A DNA stretch of 64,000 nucleotides from Eonycteris spelaea. Taxonomy: Eukaryota; Chordata; Mammalia; Chiroptera; Pteropodidae. The DNA lies in contig PUFA01000171.1 in NCBI GenBank assembly GCA_003508835.1, positions 1,678,501 through 1,742,500 on the forward strand, written 5' to 3'. Of the stretch, positions 10,230 through 22,211 are shown in pieces; positions within the stretch are counted from its first letter, which is position 1, and every line of letters begins with the position of its first letter. The translations under genes and the position numbers were made by a program. The notes under the pieces were generated by a model. It did no database searches, was not told where the DNA came from, and saw nothing but the letters and a program-made list of their open reading frames with translations.

Positions 10230-11490
10230 AGTGGGAACTAATAAAAACAACTGTGAAAAAACTATTCAAAAGATGTTTACCAGTAAATTAGCTAAAAAAA
10301 ATATCATAGAAAAAAAAATATCCATTCAGAGTAGCAATCAAGAATATCAAGTGCCTGTGAATTACTATGACAAAAATTTTGTGGAACTTATATGACTAAA
10401 ACTAGACCACTTTAGTGAAAATGTAAAATAAGATCTAACTAAATGATGAGACACAAAATATTTTAAAAGTGTTCTTGCTCGTGGTATATTCTGGGAAAAA
10501 CTATGATAAAATTATTCTAAAACTCCTCTAGATAAATAGATAACACAAACACAAAAGGTATTTTGAAAAATAACAACAATGAAGGGGTACTCACCCCATC
10601 ATATATCAAAATGTAGTTTAAAACTTTGGTATTTAAAACAAATTGAGAATCGGTGCAAAAATCAGCAGACGAATAAATGGAACTAATTAGATGGCCAAGC
10701 AACAGATTGTAGCATCTATAGTAAAAATAAAAATAAAATAAAACATTAAATAATCAGAGAAAAAAATATACACTTTGAAAATTACGTTGGATACTCATTT
10801 TACAAAGTACTCCAAAATGTATTTCAGATGAGTTAAAGAGCTAAATGATTTTTAAATGCTATAAAACTGGAAGAAAATAGAAAAAATATTGAGAAAAAAT
10901 ACTAAACTTTTGAAAGCATTTATTGGTATAAAACTAGTGAAAAATCATGATTTTACTACATTAAAATGTAAAATTTCTATTCAAACATCACAAACTACAA
11001 AAATTCAATATGCAAGTCACACACACATAAGTTCAACCTCACTAGCATTCAAAAATAATATCATGATAACATTTTTATCCATAGAAATTACAAAATTGTT
11101 TTAGATAACAATAATCAAAGTTCTAGTGAGGCAGTTACTATCATACTAGTGATGGGAGACTAAATCAGTACACTTTCTGAAAAGGATTAATAACATTATT
11201 TTCTAGAGTTTTTAAAATATGTTGCGAACTTGTGGCCCAGAAATTATACTTCTAGAAATCTAGCCCAAGAAAATAACCAGGTGACCAAAATGACCAAATG
11301 TTTCTAAATAAGAATCTGCAAAGAATAAAAATAAAGAAAATTTTTAATTGGGTAGAACTGTGTAATAAAGTAGCAAACAGACAAAAATTATGTTTTGAAG
11401 GATATTTAATAATATGGAGAAATGCTTTCATGAAAAGATAAAAGCCACTGTGCTCCCAAAATTTGTAAAAACTGAAATAGCAATGGGAAT
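10230..11490 (+). mobile_element. Old L1 (L1ME-like) 3' portion
   Basis: This is a diverged LINE-1 3' region in the sense direction. A segment near 10,580-10,690 corresponds to late ORF2, 'ttcaacctcactagcattc' at about 11,032 matches the conserved 3' block, and 'attatacttctagaaatct' at about 11,245 matches the 'cttctaggaatttatcc' block. Frames are destroyed by many stops and indels. Nothing here is expressed as protein. Confidence 0.7.
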
Positions 11491-12394
11491 GAGGGAAAAG
11501 TTAAGATTTAGAGTAATAGGATAGGACTCAATCACTAAAAGGGTGGTGGAAATAAGGATGAGTCTGGGACACTGGCTCACATGTTGGGGTGAGTGTGAGA
11601 CACTACTGCCAAACTAAGTAATACACATGAGAAGGTCACGTCATTGACCTTGCTCTCTCAAATGGAAACACATGCGTTCTGCTTTATATCTAATTTTTTA
11701 AATACCATTGGGTTTTAGTCCCCACTACCACGACAGGAATATTTTAGATATTGGGAAAATCTCACTATATCTTGTCTCTTCCTGACAATCACAGATCTTG
11801 TACAGTGTACTAGCATTAAAATTAAGCTCAAAAGTGTCAAACTACAGCTCTGTGGAGATTTAATGGCTGGAAGATACCAAAAATATTGCTGTGTTGAGAA
11901 CGTAAGTAGGATGGTGCTAAAACATTTAAGAATAGTGAATAGTGTAAAAAAGATAGTCTTGACAAAAACATTCGACAAACTACTAACTCTCTACAATATA
12001 CATAGCATTAAACTAGATGCATATATTTCAATGGCTTTTGCCACTAAGGATCTTGAGGGTATGAGGAATAGCTTGAAAAATATATATACTTTTTCATAAT
12101 CTTCATAAATTATTTAATTAAGTGAAGTAGGTATTTATATTAATAAGAAATTAAAGTAAGATTTACCAGGGTTAGTACTCAGATTGGATAATCAATGTGC
12201 ATGTAATTAAAATTGGCTGGAGAGAGTGTGTGACAGTTTGTGTGCAACATCCATGCTCAAAAAATTCCTCCAAATTTCTCTAAGTTATATATTCCAATTT
12301 AGCCCAATTGCATAAATTTAACACTTATAACTTAGTGATAATATCAATCCTCCCTTCCCATAAAGCTTATTTGTGGGCCAGGTAATGGTTTCTT
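11491..12394. other. Unassigned sequence
   Basis: Short overlapping open frames at 11715-11978 (-) and 11863-12099 (+) have no family resemblance. No repeat recognised. Confidence 0.5.
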
Positions 12395-12468
12395 TCTGCA
12401 TACCATATATTTGGTTGCATGAAGGTTAAAAAATATTCCATGAAAAATTAGGATTTAGTTCTATAGTG

Positions 12469-12497
12469 TTCCCTTTTTAGTTCCCCTAAAAAGGGAA
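12469..12497. repeat. Perfect 12-bp hairpin in copy A
   Basis: TTCCCTTTTTAG (12469-12480) pairs perfectly with CTAAAAAGGGAA (12486-12497) across a 5-nt loop. Copy B keeps an imperfect version at 14168-14200. Confidence 0.85.
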
Positions 12498-12535
12498 GAA
12501 TAATAGCTCAAATCCTGAGGCAAAAATAAAACTAA

Positions 12536-12582
12536 ACAGAACAAAACAAAACAAAACAAAACAAACAAAACAAAACAAAACA
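12536..12582. repeat. (AAAAC)n microsatellite
   Basis: About nine AAAAC units with one shortened unit, lying inside copy A. Confidence 0.95.
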
Positions 12583-12604
12583 GAAAACCCAGCAAAATGA
12601 ATTA

Positions 12605-12775
12605 GAAAATGGAAGCTGGCCAATGTAACTTTCAATCTCCATTCTGTGTTCATGGCAAGCCATTTAACTTCTCTGAGATTCAGTTCCATATCTATAATTT
12701 AGAGGGAAAATAATGTGTCAGAGTTGCTGTAAGGACTAGAGATATTGTTAAGCATCATCATTAAAGTAATAGTTT
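12605..12775 (+). repeat. MIR SINE (left arm of inverted pair)
   Basis: Sense MIR: 'gtgttcatggcaagccatt', 'acttctctgagattcagtt', 'ttgctgtaaggactagaga'. Confidence 0.8.
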
Positions 12776-12784
12776 AATATTCTA

Positions 12785-12975
12785 TATACTTTCTGTATAT
12801 TATCTCATATAATCCCCAAAACAACCCTTCTATTATTTTTGCCATTTTAAAAATTAGGAAACTGAGGCACAGAGGTTAAACAACTTAGCCAAGGTCATAA
12901 GCCTAGATCTAGGATTCAAACCTGGGCAGCCTAATTCCAGAAACTAGTGCTAATTAGTTCACTACATCAACATCA
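12785..12975 (-). repeat. MIR SINE (right arm of inverted pair)
   Basis: Well-preserved antisense MIR: 'tctcatataatccccaaaa', 'aggaaactgaggcacagag', 'aggattcaaacctgggcag'. Head-to-head with the preceding MIR. Confidence 0.9.
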
Positions 12976-12979
12976 ACCT

Positions 12980-14025
12980 ACTTCAAAAGGGCACCCTTTA
13001 AGTGGAAGCTGTTAGAAATAATAATAGTTGTTATTTGCCATTTTTCTTCTGACTTGCATCAACAGTGCTGCTTGTCAAAGAGGTCTTTACCTGTTCATAT
13101 TCTCACAGACAATGGCGTTTTGTATTTATTTTCAACTCAGAACTAGAATTATCATAAATACATGTAAATTGGTTAAAAATAACTCCTTAAATGGTTAAAA
13201 GTCTTACAAATATAAATCCAGAAGCTATTGCATCTAACAGTTCAAGGTAAAAAAGAATGGCTGATGTAAATCGTGCCAGTACACCATCAACATAAACTAT
13301 CAGGGCACTATATATTACCAAGCAACCTCCACTCTGTACATATATCTTCATACAAGCAATACTTTTGACACCAATCACTTCCCTAGATAAAATACAATCT
13401 GTAGGGGAGTAATTTCAACATCACATAAAATGGCACCCTCCCACAAAAGAAACATTCATTTCATACACACACACAAAAAAACATGCTCATAGTTTTGAGT
13501 AATATAGCTACCAAACACAAAATAAATGCAGTTCTGTACTTCCCCCCAAATTGCTATATGTAGTCTCATTTTCCAACCTAGATATTAATTTCTTGCCTAC
13601 AACAGAAAGTAAATATTAAGAATCAGTCAGTTCTCAAACTTTGATATAACTATACATTTTCTTTATACTCTTTTTTTCCTTGAGATTCATTAGAAATTCT
13701 TGGCCAAAATAAACCATGATTCTAACAATAGATACGATGCTGCTCATTAACAGCAAATAAATTATTTCGACCTCATTCTCTCTCTCTCCCACTCTCTTAG
13801 CAAGCACTGCATGATAGGTACCTACTACTTGTTGCCGATCTAAAAAGGCTTTTCATGACCAGTGCATTTAAGACACCGTGACTAACATCAGGGCTGATGT
13901 ATTTTCTTCTTGTGTAACACTCAGCATGTGGCATATTTCAGACTTCTAAGAACTCCACAAACCATAAAGGCATATGTTATTGCCATCCAACCACCACCAA
14001 GAGAAAACACATGGTGGTAAGAGTT
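12980..14025. other. Unassigned sequence ending in a poly(A) run
   Basis: About 1 kb without a recognised repeat, followed directly by 21 A residues. A processed transcript insert was considered, but there is no AATAAA signal near the A-run and no recognisable mRNA. Confidence 0.45.
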
Positions 14026-14046
14026 AAAAAAAAAAAAAAAAAAAAA
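14026..14046. repeat. Poly(A) tract, 21 nt
   Basis: Uninterrupted A run separating the unassigned block from copy B of the duplicated segment. Confidence 0.9.
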
Positions 14047-14064
14047 GGTTTTTAAAAACAGAAA

Positions 14065-14260
14065 ATGCCTTTTGCATATTTAAAAGTCTTAATTTGGTTC
14101 TATTAATGTTAAAAATTCCCCCCCAAAAAATTCCATGAAAATTAAGAAATTTAGGTATTCCTATAGTGTTCCCTCTTTTAAGTTTCCCTAGAAAAGGAAC
14201 AATAATAACTCTAATCCTGAAGCAACAAAATTTATTGAAATGAATTAGATCATGGCACCA
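14065..14260. repeat. Copy B of a locally duplicated segment
   Basis: Direct-orientation partner of 12,395-12,610. It lacks the (AAAAC)n expansion and retains the simpler 'gaagcaacaaaatttattg' at that point. Confidence 0.75.
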
Positions 14261-15050
14261 ACAAGACCTAACTCAACAGCCAATCAAGTTTATCAGTAAT
14301 TTTTGTTGTTGTTATTGTATGCCAGAGGCCATATTGGTGCAGCTGGGACCAAACTACAAGTAATCATTTGATTTTACCAGACTGTTCCTCTGATGTACTT
14401 TAAAAGTCATGGGCCTGTTATTTCTGTACCACTCTCATTCTAAGAATGTGTGCATAGATAAAGCCAAATCAGATTACCTCTGACCACAGACCATTTTACT
14501 AATCATAACAATTATACATTTGGATTCCGTGAATACTAAGAGAAGCATCAGCAAGAAGAGATACATTTTTAATATTTAATACAGTTAGAAGTTGTTCTTA
14601 GCCTCAATCCTTTCAGACCTTACCTAGTAATAAGAACCCATTGAGTCACAGTTTTCTCAGAAAAAAAATTCCCAACATTAATTATTATTTCGTACTTCAA
14701 CCAAACTACAAGGGGTAAAAAATAGATTGGAAGAGAAAGGAGTTTCACACTTCCAGATATCCTAGAAGAAAACAACAGAATGTCTGCCTTTATGGCTAAT
14801 TTAGGTGCATACATAGTTGAAATAACTACTAACTTTTTAGAGAGAGGGCTCTGGAACATGCTACTTGTCATATAATCAAGAATTTGACAGCCCTTTATCA
14901 GTAGACTAAATCCTTGGAATTTCCAGAAATTAAGGAGTGTCTATTATTTATGAGCTTCATCTCACACCTGAGTTTATGTTAATTAAGTGACTCACGGTAG
15001 ATCTCTAGGTAGCTCAGGATAAAGGATGACTATGTTGTTAGAAAACTGGG
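14261..15050. other. Unassigned sequence
   Basis: No recognised repeat. A minus-strand 83-codon open frame (14620-14871) has no detectable features. Confidence 0.5.
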
Positions 15051-15054
15051 CTTT

Positions 15055-15620
15055 GATCTGTGATATCAGCCTGATCTCCCAACCTCTGGGGACTAAAGAT
15101 TGAGTTCAGTTATGTGGACAATGATTCAATTGGCCATGCCTACCTAATGAAACTCCAATAAAAACTCCAGGCACCAAAGCTTGAGAAACCTTCCTGGTTC
15201 GTGAACGCATTGATATGCCAGGAGTTTGATGTACCTTGATCTCATGGGGAGAAATCATGAAGTTCTGCATTCAGGACCCTCCCAGAGCCAGCCATATGTG
15301 TCTGTACATTTGGCTGGTCCTAATTTGTATCCTTGATAGTAAAACTGTAATCATAAATGTAGTTCTTTACTGAGTTCTGTTAGTTTTTCTAGAAATTATT
15401 GAATCTTTTTGGGGGAACTCCTTGGATCTGTAGTCAGTTGGTCAGATGTGTAGGTGGCCTAGTGACCGCCAAATTTTAACTGGCTTTTGAAGTGAGGACA
15501 CTCTTATTGGGGATCATGCTTTTAAACCTGTGGTGTCTGATGCTAACTCTGGGTGGTTAGCATCGAAATTCTATTGCAGTATATCACCACTGAAAAAGAG
15601 AATGTCCTCCAGGAGGTATC
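15055..15620 (+). mobile_element. ERV-like solo LTR (subfamily unknown)
   Basis: The layout resembles recalled mammalian ERV LTRs. There is a 5' part with 'ccatgcctacctaatgaaac', a TATA-like AATAAAAACTCC near 15,157, a degraded polyadenylation zone near 15,340, a 'gagttctgttagtttttct' block, and a 3' 'gtggtgtctgatgctaact' block. No internal retroviral coding sequence lies on either side, so it is a solo LTR or fragment. Confidence 0.6.
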
Positions 15621-15633
15621 TAAATGCCTGCCT

Positions 15634-15634
<1 letters not shown>

Positions 15635-15685
<51 letters not shown>

Positions 15686-15700
15686 TTATTTATTTATTTT
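15635..15700. repeat. (TCTA)n-(TTTA)n microsatellite
   Basis: About 12 TCTA units followed by about four TTTA units. The long clean tract is likely polymorphic. Confidence 0.97.
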
Positions 15701-16635
15701 TGGCTTAAACTGTTTAAGGGAAATCCAAGGACAGTGTATTGACTGTCATAGTTAAATAACAGAAGCACAAGAAAAGGGAGAATAAAATCCAATTCTCTAA
15801 GGCTATTCTTCTACTATAAAGACAGAATGCCTTGCCACAGATCATGGAATCATTCATGTTTTTATCAGCCTAAATTCAATTTTAATATAAAGAAAAATAC
15901 ATTGGCAATGTTCTATTATGACCCTGAAAGACATCAATTTTGATACTTGCCTCTAAAGAAGACTGTTAACACTGTCCCTGATGAAATTGGGAGTAACTAA
16001 TGTAGTCTACATCTTCACATTTCAATAAATGTCTCCTTACTGGATAAAAAAAAAAAATCTGTCTTTTCCGATACCTAGAATTCTTTAGTCACAGCCACTC
16101 AACCACAGATTTGTGGACATCTTCTGCAGCTTTCATTTTCTAACATCAGCAAAATAAAACAGGCTGATACTTTATATTCACGTCACAGATAAATTCTAAA
16201 TATGTCAAATTTATAACCTACTCTCCTTTAGAGTTTATGTAATGGCCTTACGAAGAGAGTCACAATACAAGCAAAATAAATTATTTCATAATAAAATCTC
16301 TCCAGTTATGTTTGGCTTTCTCTCTTGCAACTATTTTCCCTTTTTTTGAAAGCTGAAGTTTATTAAGCTAAGATTATAGTGTAATGATTGTAGGTATACA
16401 TTGTATCACAATATAAAGCTATTTATTTTATCCCCAAATATAGGCAATACTGAACTTTTCTTCCCATTAGAAATTATGATTTATTTTTGCCATGTGATTC
16501 CTTTAGGCAAAAATTTTCTAAATTTTGCATTCTTTGTTACTTATAAATTGCTTTTCCTTTCTAAAAAATCCATATGTAAATAGTTTTTATTTGGTAAGAG
16601 AATAACAATTATAAAAAATTTTTAAAAATCTCAGA
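15701..16635. other. Unassigned AT-rich sequence
   Basis: Contains an A13 run near 16,046. No gene or repeat recognised. Confidence 0.5.
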
Positions 16636-16639
16636 AAAA

Positions 16640-16752
16640 ACAAAAGGAAGTTAAATGATTTACTCAAAGTCGTTCCACTAGTGAGACTAGTCAGTGCCAG
16701 AATCTGGCATTTTGTTGCAGAATTTGGGGCTCTTCCCACTAAATTACTGCTG
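16640..16752 (-). repeat. MIR SINE fragment
   Basis: Antisense MIR core: 'gttaaatgatttactcaaag', 'cagtgccagaatctggca', 'cttcccactaaattactgct'. Confidence 0.65.
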
Positions 16753-18255
16753 TTTCCATCATTGGTATTGTAGCCAGTGATTTTTAGGTATGTTTAGAAG
16801 GAAGCAATCACAGAATACAAGTCACTCAGAGTAAGAGTAAGCAATGAATTCTTGCCTTATGGAACATTTAATTTTCACCATTTCCAAATAAGTATAACTT
16901 ATTTTGAAAAAATGTGGAAAGATACTCAACGAGTCATTAATGATGAAAAGTTGTACTGGGGAATGGAAGACAACTTTGATATTTTGATATTTTACCCTGC
17001 ACATTTTCCATGGTTTGAATTTTTTATAACACCTGTATCTTACTTTTGTAATTATGTCAATTTTGAAACTCAAACAGTAGACTTCTGAGAAGATTTTTGC
17101 TGCTTTTAAACTTTTTAAAATTGTGTTTGATAATTTCCAAAATCATGCTGATATACTTTCACACAATGAAAAAGAACAATTAACAAAAAATACTGTTCTC
17201 CAAAGCCATAATATGCTAATTTCTGGGACAATGTTTGCGGCTATAGATTAAAAACCATCTGAGTAAACCTAAAAATATTTTTAAAGTTCCAGGAATGGAC
17301 ACTTAAGGGCCAGGGGCATTGGCATATTCCATTCTGTAACTAAGAAGCATAGACATATATCGTTAAATTTATAAAAATCACAAAGGTATAAATAGGTGAC
17401 CAATGATTCAGTCACCATATTTTAAAAACTAGGACTGAATCTAATATCAGAAAGGCAAAAGAAGAGAGCTTATAAATTAAAGAAGATACTTCTCAACATA
17501 GCTAGTGGTACTATAACCTGTATATTGAGGATATATTTTGGGAGAATATATGAAACTCAATCTCATCATAAAAAAACAGTTTGAGTCAACTTACATACAC
17601 ATCTTAACAGAACATAAGAAGTTAAATACAGAAATAAATGGATTCAAAGTTTAAAACCATCTTGCCATTCTTTGAGGAATTAAGTATTTATAAAAAAAGA
17701 TCCAAAACAGAGTTAGAATATTGTAGTATACATATAAAATGCACACATTTGACAAATTAATACATTTAGTAGAATACATACAATGTAATACGACTGGGCT
17801 GGTAACAAAATAATTACAGGATTTAAAAGACATAGGGCAGTATAGGTTTGAGGTCTTATAATGAGATCCAAAGATTGAAGACCCAGAGTGTCCCCACCCC
17901 TTACTGTGATAGAGTTTGGCTACATTTACCTTTTGAGAGTATATCAAGACTCTATAACAAACTTCAGTTGGTGTCCCTCACAGAGAATACACATTAGTTA
18001 ACCATGTATATTGCAAGGAAAGATATAACAGATTCAATAGAAGGTTGTCCAATACAGATGAATGACTGAATATCTGAATAGACAGAGAAAAAAGAACAGA
18101 GAGATCAGAAAGAGAGAAGGATAGAAGGCAAGAAGGAAAGAGAGAGCAAAAGTGAGCAGTGCATTTGAGTGGAACAGGAGTCAAGCTGGATAATTTACAC
18201 CTAAACCATGGGTCTTCCACAGCACAAGCTTGAAAAGCCTATATTGATAAGAACA
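16753..18255. other. Unassigned AT-rich sequence
   Basis: Overlapping open frames on opposite strands (16822-17073 minus, 16852-17088 plus, 17651-17947 minus, 17978-18220 minus) have no recognisable protein features. No repeat was identified with confidence. Confidence 0.5.
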
Positions 18256-18259
18256 GCGT

Positions 18260-18425
18260 GATTTGGTAGAAATATGATTGATTAAATGTCAGAAGATTTG
18301 GCTCTAACTAGCAATGTGACCTAAGATGAGTCACTTAACCTTGGCCTTAGTTTCATTTTTTAAAATAAAGCATTAGATTAGATTATCTTTTATTTCCTTT
18401 AAGAGTATATATGTTATTCCATTTC
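18260..18425 (+). repeat. MIR SINE
   Basis: Sense MIR: 'gatttggctctaactagc', 'gtgacctaagatgagtcac', 'ttggccttagtttcatttt'. Confidence 0.8.
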
Positions 18426-18892
18426 ATTTTTGCTGTATAGCAATTGTAATCAGGTCATCACACAGAAAAGAACTGTAGCAGATTACCAAGTTAATGAGGA
18501 TAATGAAATCCAAGATTTAAAAGCTCCTTTAAACTACAAGTGTTAGGCATTATTTTCTCTATTTAATACAAAGTACCTGATGTAGAAATTCTATAATAAA
18601 AAGCACTTTGGTAAACTTTCTACTATCTAAAAGTGAGGCCATGTATTACTATTTAAGCAAATGTCAAATTTGATATGTATTTTACACTTCATTATAACTT
18701 TTTCAAATCTCTACTTGGGATTATTTGAAATTCCATAATAGAGTAATAAGTAATTTATGTTTATGTTTAACCTTTCAACTTGATTTTAGCATAGTCAGAG
18801 TGGGAATCATGTCCTTCATTATGTATACATAAAACAAATGCATGTGAGAAAATATGATGAAAATTTCTTAGAAATTGTAAAGACTATAGAGA

Positions 18893-18917
18893 CTTTATAG
18901 TCCTATAAACTATAAAG
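18893..18917. repeat. 9-bp inverted repeat
   Basis: CTTTATAGT (18893-18901) pairs with ACTATAAAG (18909-18917). A competing hairpin GACTATA/TATAGTC overlaps on the left. Confidence 0.75.
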
Positions 18918-19062
18918 GGCCATATAAACCGTCTTATAACTAAAGAACAAAAAGAGAAGGAATAGTGCTCAATGAATGCCAGTTAAAATTAGTTATTTGA
19001 ATCAAAGGATTTAAAATTAAAAAGTTGTGCAGAACAAAGGCATCATATATATGTATGTGTAC

Positions 19063-19081
19063 CACACACACACACACACAC
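19063..19081. repeat. (CA)n microsatellite
   Basis: About nine CA units. Confidence 0.9.
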
Positions 19082-20809
19082 CACACGTCTACTGATGAAC
19101 CCCTCTCATGTTTTGCCAATAGTTTGTTGGACAAGTTTTGAATCAAAAACAAAAGTTTTAACCCTTCTCTAGGTCAGAAAGCCAATGAGTTTAACTTGCC
19201 AAAGACGTCTAGAGTAAATGATAATATGGTATCCTGATCTGAATAAGAATTATAAAGAGAACTCTCCAAGATAAAAATAGAAAAAAGTAAGATAGATTCT
19301 CTAGTTATCAACTGTTTTGTCTGTGACTCTGTAAAATAGATTAAAATAAACAACTGGAATGCAATTCATTTATGAGAACAACATTCCATTAATCTCACAT
19401 TTTGCTTTTATATCAGTATTACAATGATGTAAATCTGAATTGTTTGGCTTGCTGTCAACATAAAAATTCAACAGAAAAAAAACCTGCAACCGATTGAAGA
19501 ATTTCAAAAAAGTAAAAAAATAAAATTTTTCAGATTTACACAACTGTCTCTAATCCACTCTTTGCAACAGTCTCTGATTACACATTTGGTAAATTTATGT
19601 AAGCTTTTTTTTTTTGTTTTCAATCTCCTCCCACAATATTCAATCACAAACTTGAATTCTCTCCTAATATTCTTGCAAACTCTTCTGAGTTCATTGACAG
19701 TCATAGGTTTTTTTTCCTTATGCTTTAATTCCTAGTTTTGCTATATGCTACTCATCTTTAAAGAAAGGAGAAAAAGTAGGTGATTCTAAGATATTTACCA
19801 CAACCATTCAATAGAAAATTCAATACAGTGAACCCTCTCAACAGTATTCTAATATTTCCTATGTGCTTTATTGGGCATACTTGGGTGTTCAAAGCAATTT
19901 GCAACAATGTCTGCTATAGTTAGACCACGTAAGTTAGCCTGTAATTAGGAGGTATAGGACCTCCCAAGCTTAATTGGGAATGCCTGGCTTTGGTTTTCCT
20001 AGATGAAAGAAAGCCCTGCATTAGGGGAAAAGTTCAATATGTCAGCTGGTGAATGCAACAATACCTGTTAATGGCAATCAATTCATCATCAACCTCTTTA
20101 TCATGATGATTCTGTCAACTGTTCATTTTTTCATGCACAAACACTACAGACAGATATCAAATCATAATAAATGCCAGCTATTATAGAATAAGAGGGACAA
20201 TGTACATAAGATTCAAATGAAGAAAAAGAATGTAAAAAATAAAAATTTAAATCTTTTCCTTCAATAAAGTCTTTTAGATTATACAATTCAAAATCTCATT
20301 TCAAGCTTTGTAGCAAAATTGCTGCAGTAATTTTTATTACTAATACAATCTCACTGATGAAACTTGTATTAATGCTATTAATCTTTATCTTCTTCTTTCA
20401 TCATATCATTATCATCATATACACAGAATGCTTAATATAAATGGAAATGGTACTTCTAAAACTAATGTATTTAGAGAGGATATTATTTGAAATTATGATA
20501 GTTAGACAGGTTTGGGGGGATTATTTTTAATAGAAAATCTTCCTCAATGGATTTAGTATATGGTTTAATTTGAAAACACTTTAAATATACTTTAGGAATG
20601 TATTTACTACTAAACTTACAATACTAACATTTCTAATTTAGTCCTTATCTGCGGGTTTAATAGATCATTGCTCCAACCTAGGTCCTGTCCACCATTCATC
20701 ACCATTATAGCAACACTATACATTTGATTAAGGAAAAACATACAAGGTCTGAAAATTAATGAGTTCTGTTCTGTAAAGTGAGTCTGAACGACAAAGGACT
20801 GTTATTTTT

Positions 20810-20834
20810 ATGTGTGTGTGGTGTGTGTGTGTGT
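20810..20834. repeat. (TG)n microsatellite
   Basis: About 12 TG units with one GG interruption. Confidence 0.9.
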
Positions 20835-21564
20835 TTGTGGTGGCTTCTTATAAGTATGACTGACAAACATTTAGTGCTTATTTTCAAAACTACAAAATAA
20901 ATAATTCTCGCTGTATGCTAAGAGGGAAGAGAAAAACATGAAATGTTTTAATACACTAATTAACCTAAACTTTTTTTCCACGAATGTGACCTTTATTTCT
21001 ATTAACACCTGCTAACAACTAGCAAAGCCGAATGTTTCTCCTCCTTCTGTAGTGATAATCAGAAATAAAAGTGACATATCATAAATCCCAGAGCAGGAAT
21101 GAAAAGGAGAAACCCAAGGAGCATAAATAATCCAAAAATCCTAAATAATCTAGTGATGTGGTCCTATTTTACCAAGCTTTAGGAGGCATAGCTCTATTGC
21201 ATTCTCATCTTTTAATTTTGGGCTTTAGAAAGAGTGTACATTTCCTCAAAGAGCAGGAAAACAGAAGGTCCTTAATATCTAAGACTAAGAGAAAAGGTGT
21301 TCACCTCCTCCATAATGGTTTTGTCTTATTTGGTTTAAAATGATGACAATCATCATTTGCACCAACTTCTCTGCCAAACTCTCAGAACATAATACATCTT
21401 CCTACCTTTTCAGAAAAACCAAAAAAGCTTCCCCCCAATCATTAGGCCTAAAAGTCATTACCACACACACACATTCCAGCCATTCTCTATATTATAGGTG
21501 GCCACACACACTAAATAACGTAAAGCAAAATCTGCTTCTCTATACATTCAAGTCAATTAAATGA

Positions 21565-21840
21565 GCATTTATTAAACGCAATAGTTAAAAGCATGGGCTT
21601 TAGAATCAGAAAGACCTGGGCTCCAAGTATAATGTGGCCTTTTATTATTGTGTGAGTTTGGACGATTTACTTAATGTCTTTGAGTCTCAGGTTTTCCATA
21701 TATAATATGGTAAGAATTATTATTGTAAAAAGTATTATTAAATTATTACCACTAATAATTATTATTAAATAATTAAATTACCGTAAAGATTAGATAGAAT
21801 AATGTACACAAAGTGTTTAGTATTTTGCTCCTTGACCTCT
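21565..21840 (+). repeat. MIR SINE with internal AT-rich expansion
   Basis: Sense MIR: 'aaaagcatgggctttagaa', 'gaaagacctgggctccaag', 'tctttgagtctcaggtttt', then 'aaagattagatagaataat'. Between the last two lies an expanded ATT-rich patch containing a perfect inverted repeat AATTATTA (21741-21748) / TAATAATT (21753-21760). Confidence 0.8.
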
Positions 21841-22159
21841 GCAAATATAGTAATTCCAACTGCTATAGGAGCTTTTCCACCAGGTACATCTTTTCGTTTT
21901 TTTAATATATTATATATTTATATTTATTACATATGTGAACATATTTAATTCCACTTTTTCCTCTTTCCCTTATTCACTTTTATTTTTCTCTTCCTTGTTT
22001 TTTCCCTTACCCACCTCCAATTTCTTCTTTCCTAGGAGAAAATGGGCAGAGGGATATGTTGACAAAGGAAGGTTGGTGGAAAAGTGGTCAGAATTTGAAG
22101 GAAGGGACAATTTCCATTCTTCTTCCCTTCATCTACCCCCCCAGTGTGCACATGCGCAT
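21841..22159. other. Unassigned sequence
   Basis: Pyrimidine-rich 21,950-22,035; nothing recognised. Confidence 0.45.

Positions 22160-22209
<50 letters not shown>
22160..22209. repeat. (CA)n microsatellite, about 25 units
   Basis: A pure CA tract preceded by 'catgcgcatg'. It produces His-Thr and Cys-Val repeat open frames, which are artefacts. Confidence 0.97.

Positions 22210-22211
<2 letters not shown>

Larger units (their letters stand above)
12395..12610. repeat. Copy A of a locally duplicated segment
   Basis: It aligns to 14,065-14,260 over about 150-200 bp. Shared blocks are 'attccatgaaaa', 'ctatagtgttccct', 'aataatagctcaaatcctga' (copy B: 'aataataactctaatcctga') and 'aaatgaattaga'. 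Copy A carries an (AAAAC)n expansion that copy B lacks. It may be a local duplication or two insertions of an unrecognised repeat. Confidence 0.75.
18426..21560. other. Unassigned AT-rich sequence, about 3.1 kb
   Basis: No gene, RNA or interspersed repeat is confidently visible. It holds a small hairpin (18893-18917), a (CA)n tract (19063-19081) and a (TG)n tract (20810-20834). Short open frames, e.g. 21158-21564, are featureless. Confidence 0.5.

Noticed and set aside
12980..14046. Possible processed pseudogene ending in A21
   Set aside because: No AATAAA upstream of the A-run, no recognisable mRNA, no flanking duplication seen.
15635..15700. CRISPR-like or tandem array
   Set aside because: A plain tetranucleotide microsatellite; no spacer/repeat structure occurs anywhere in the window.
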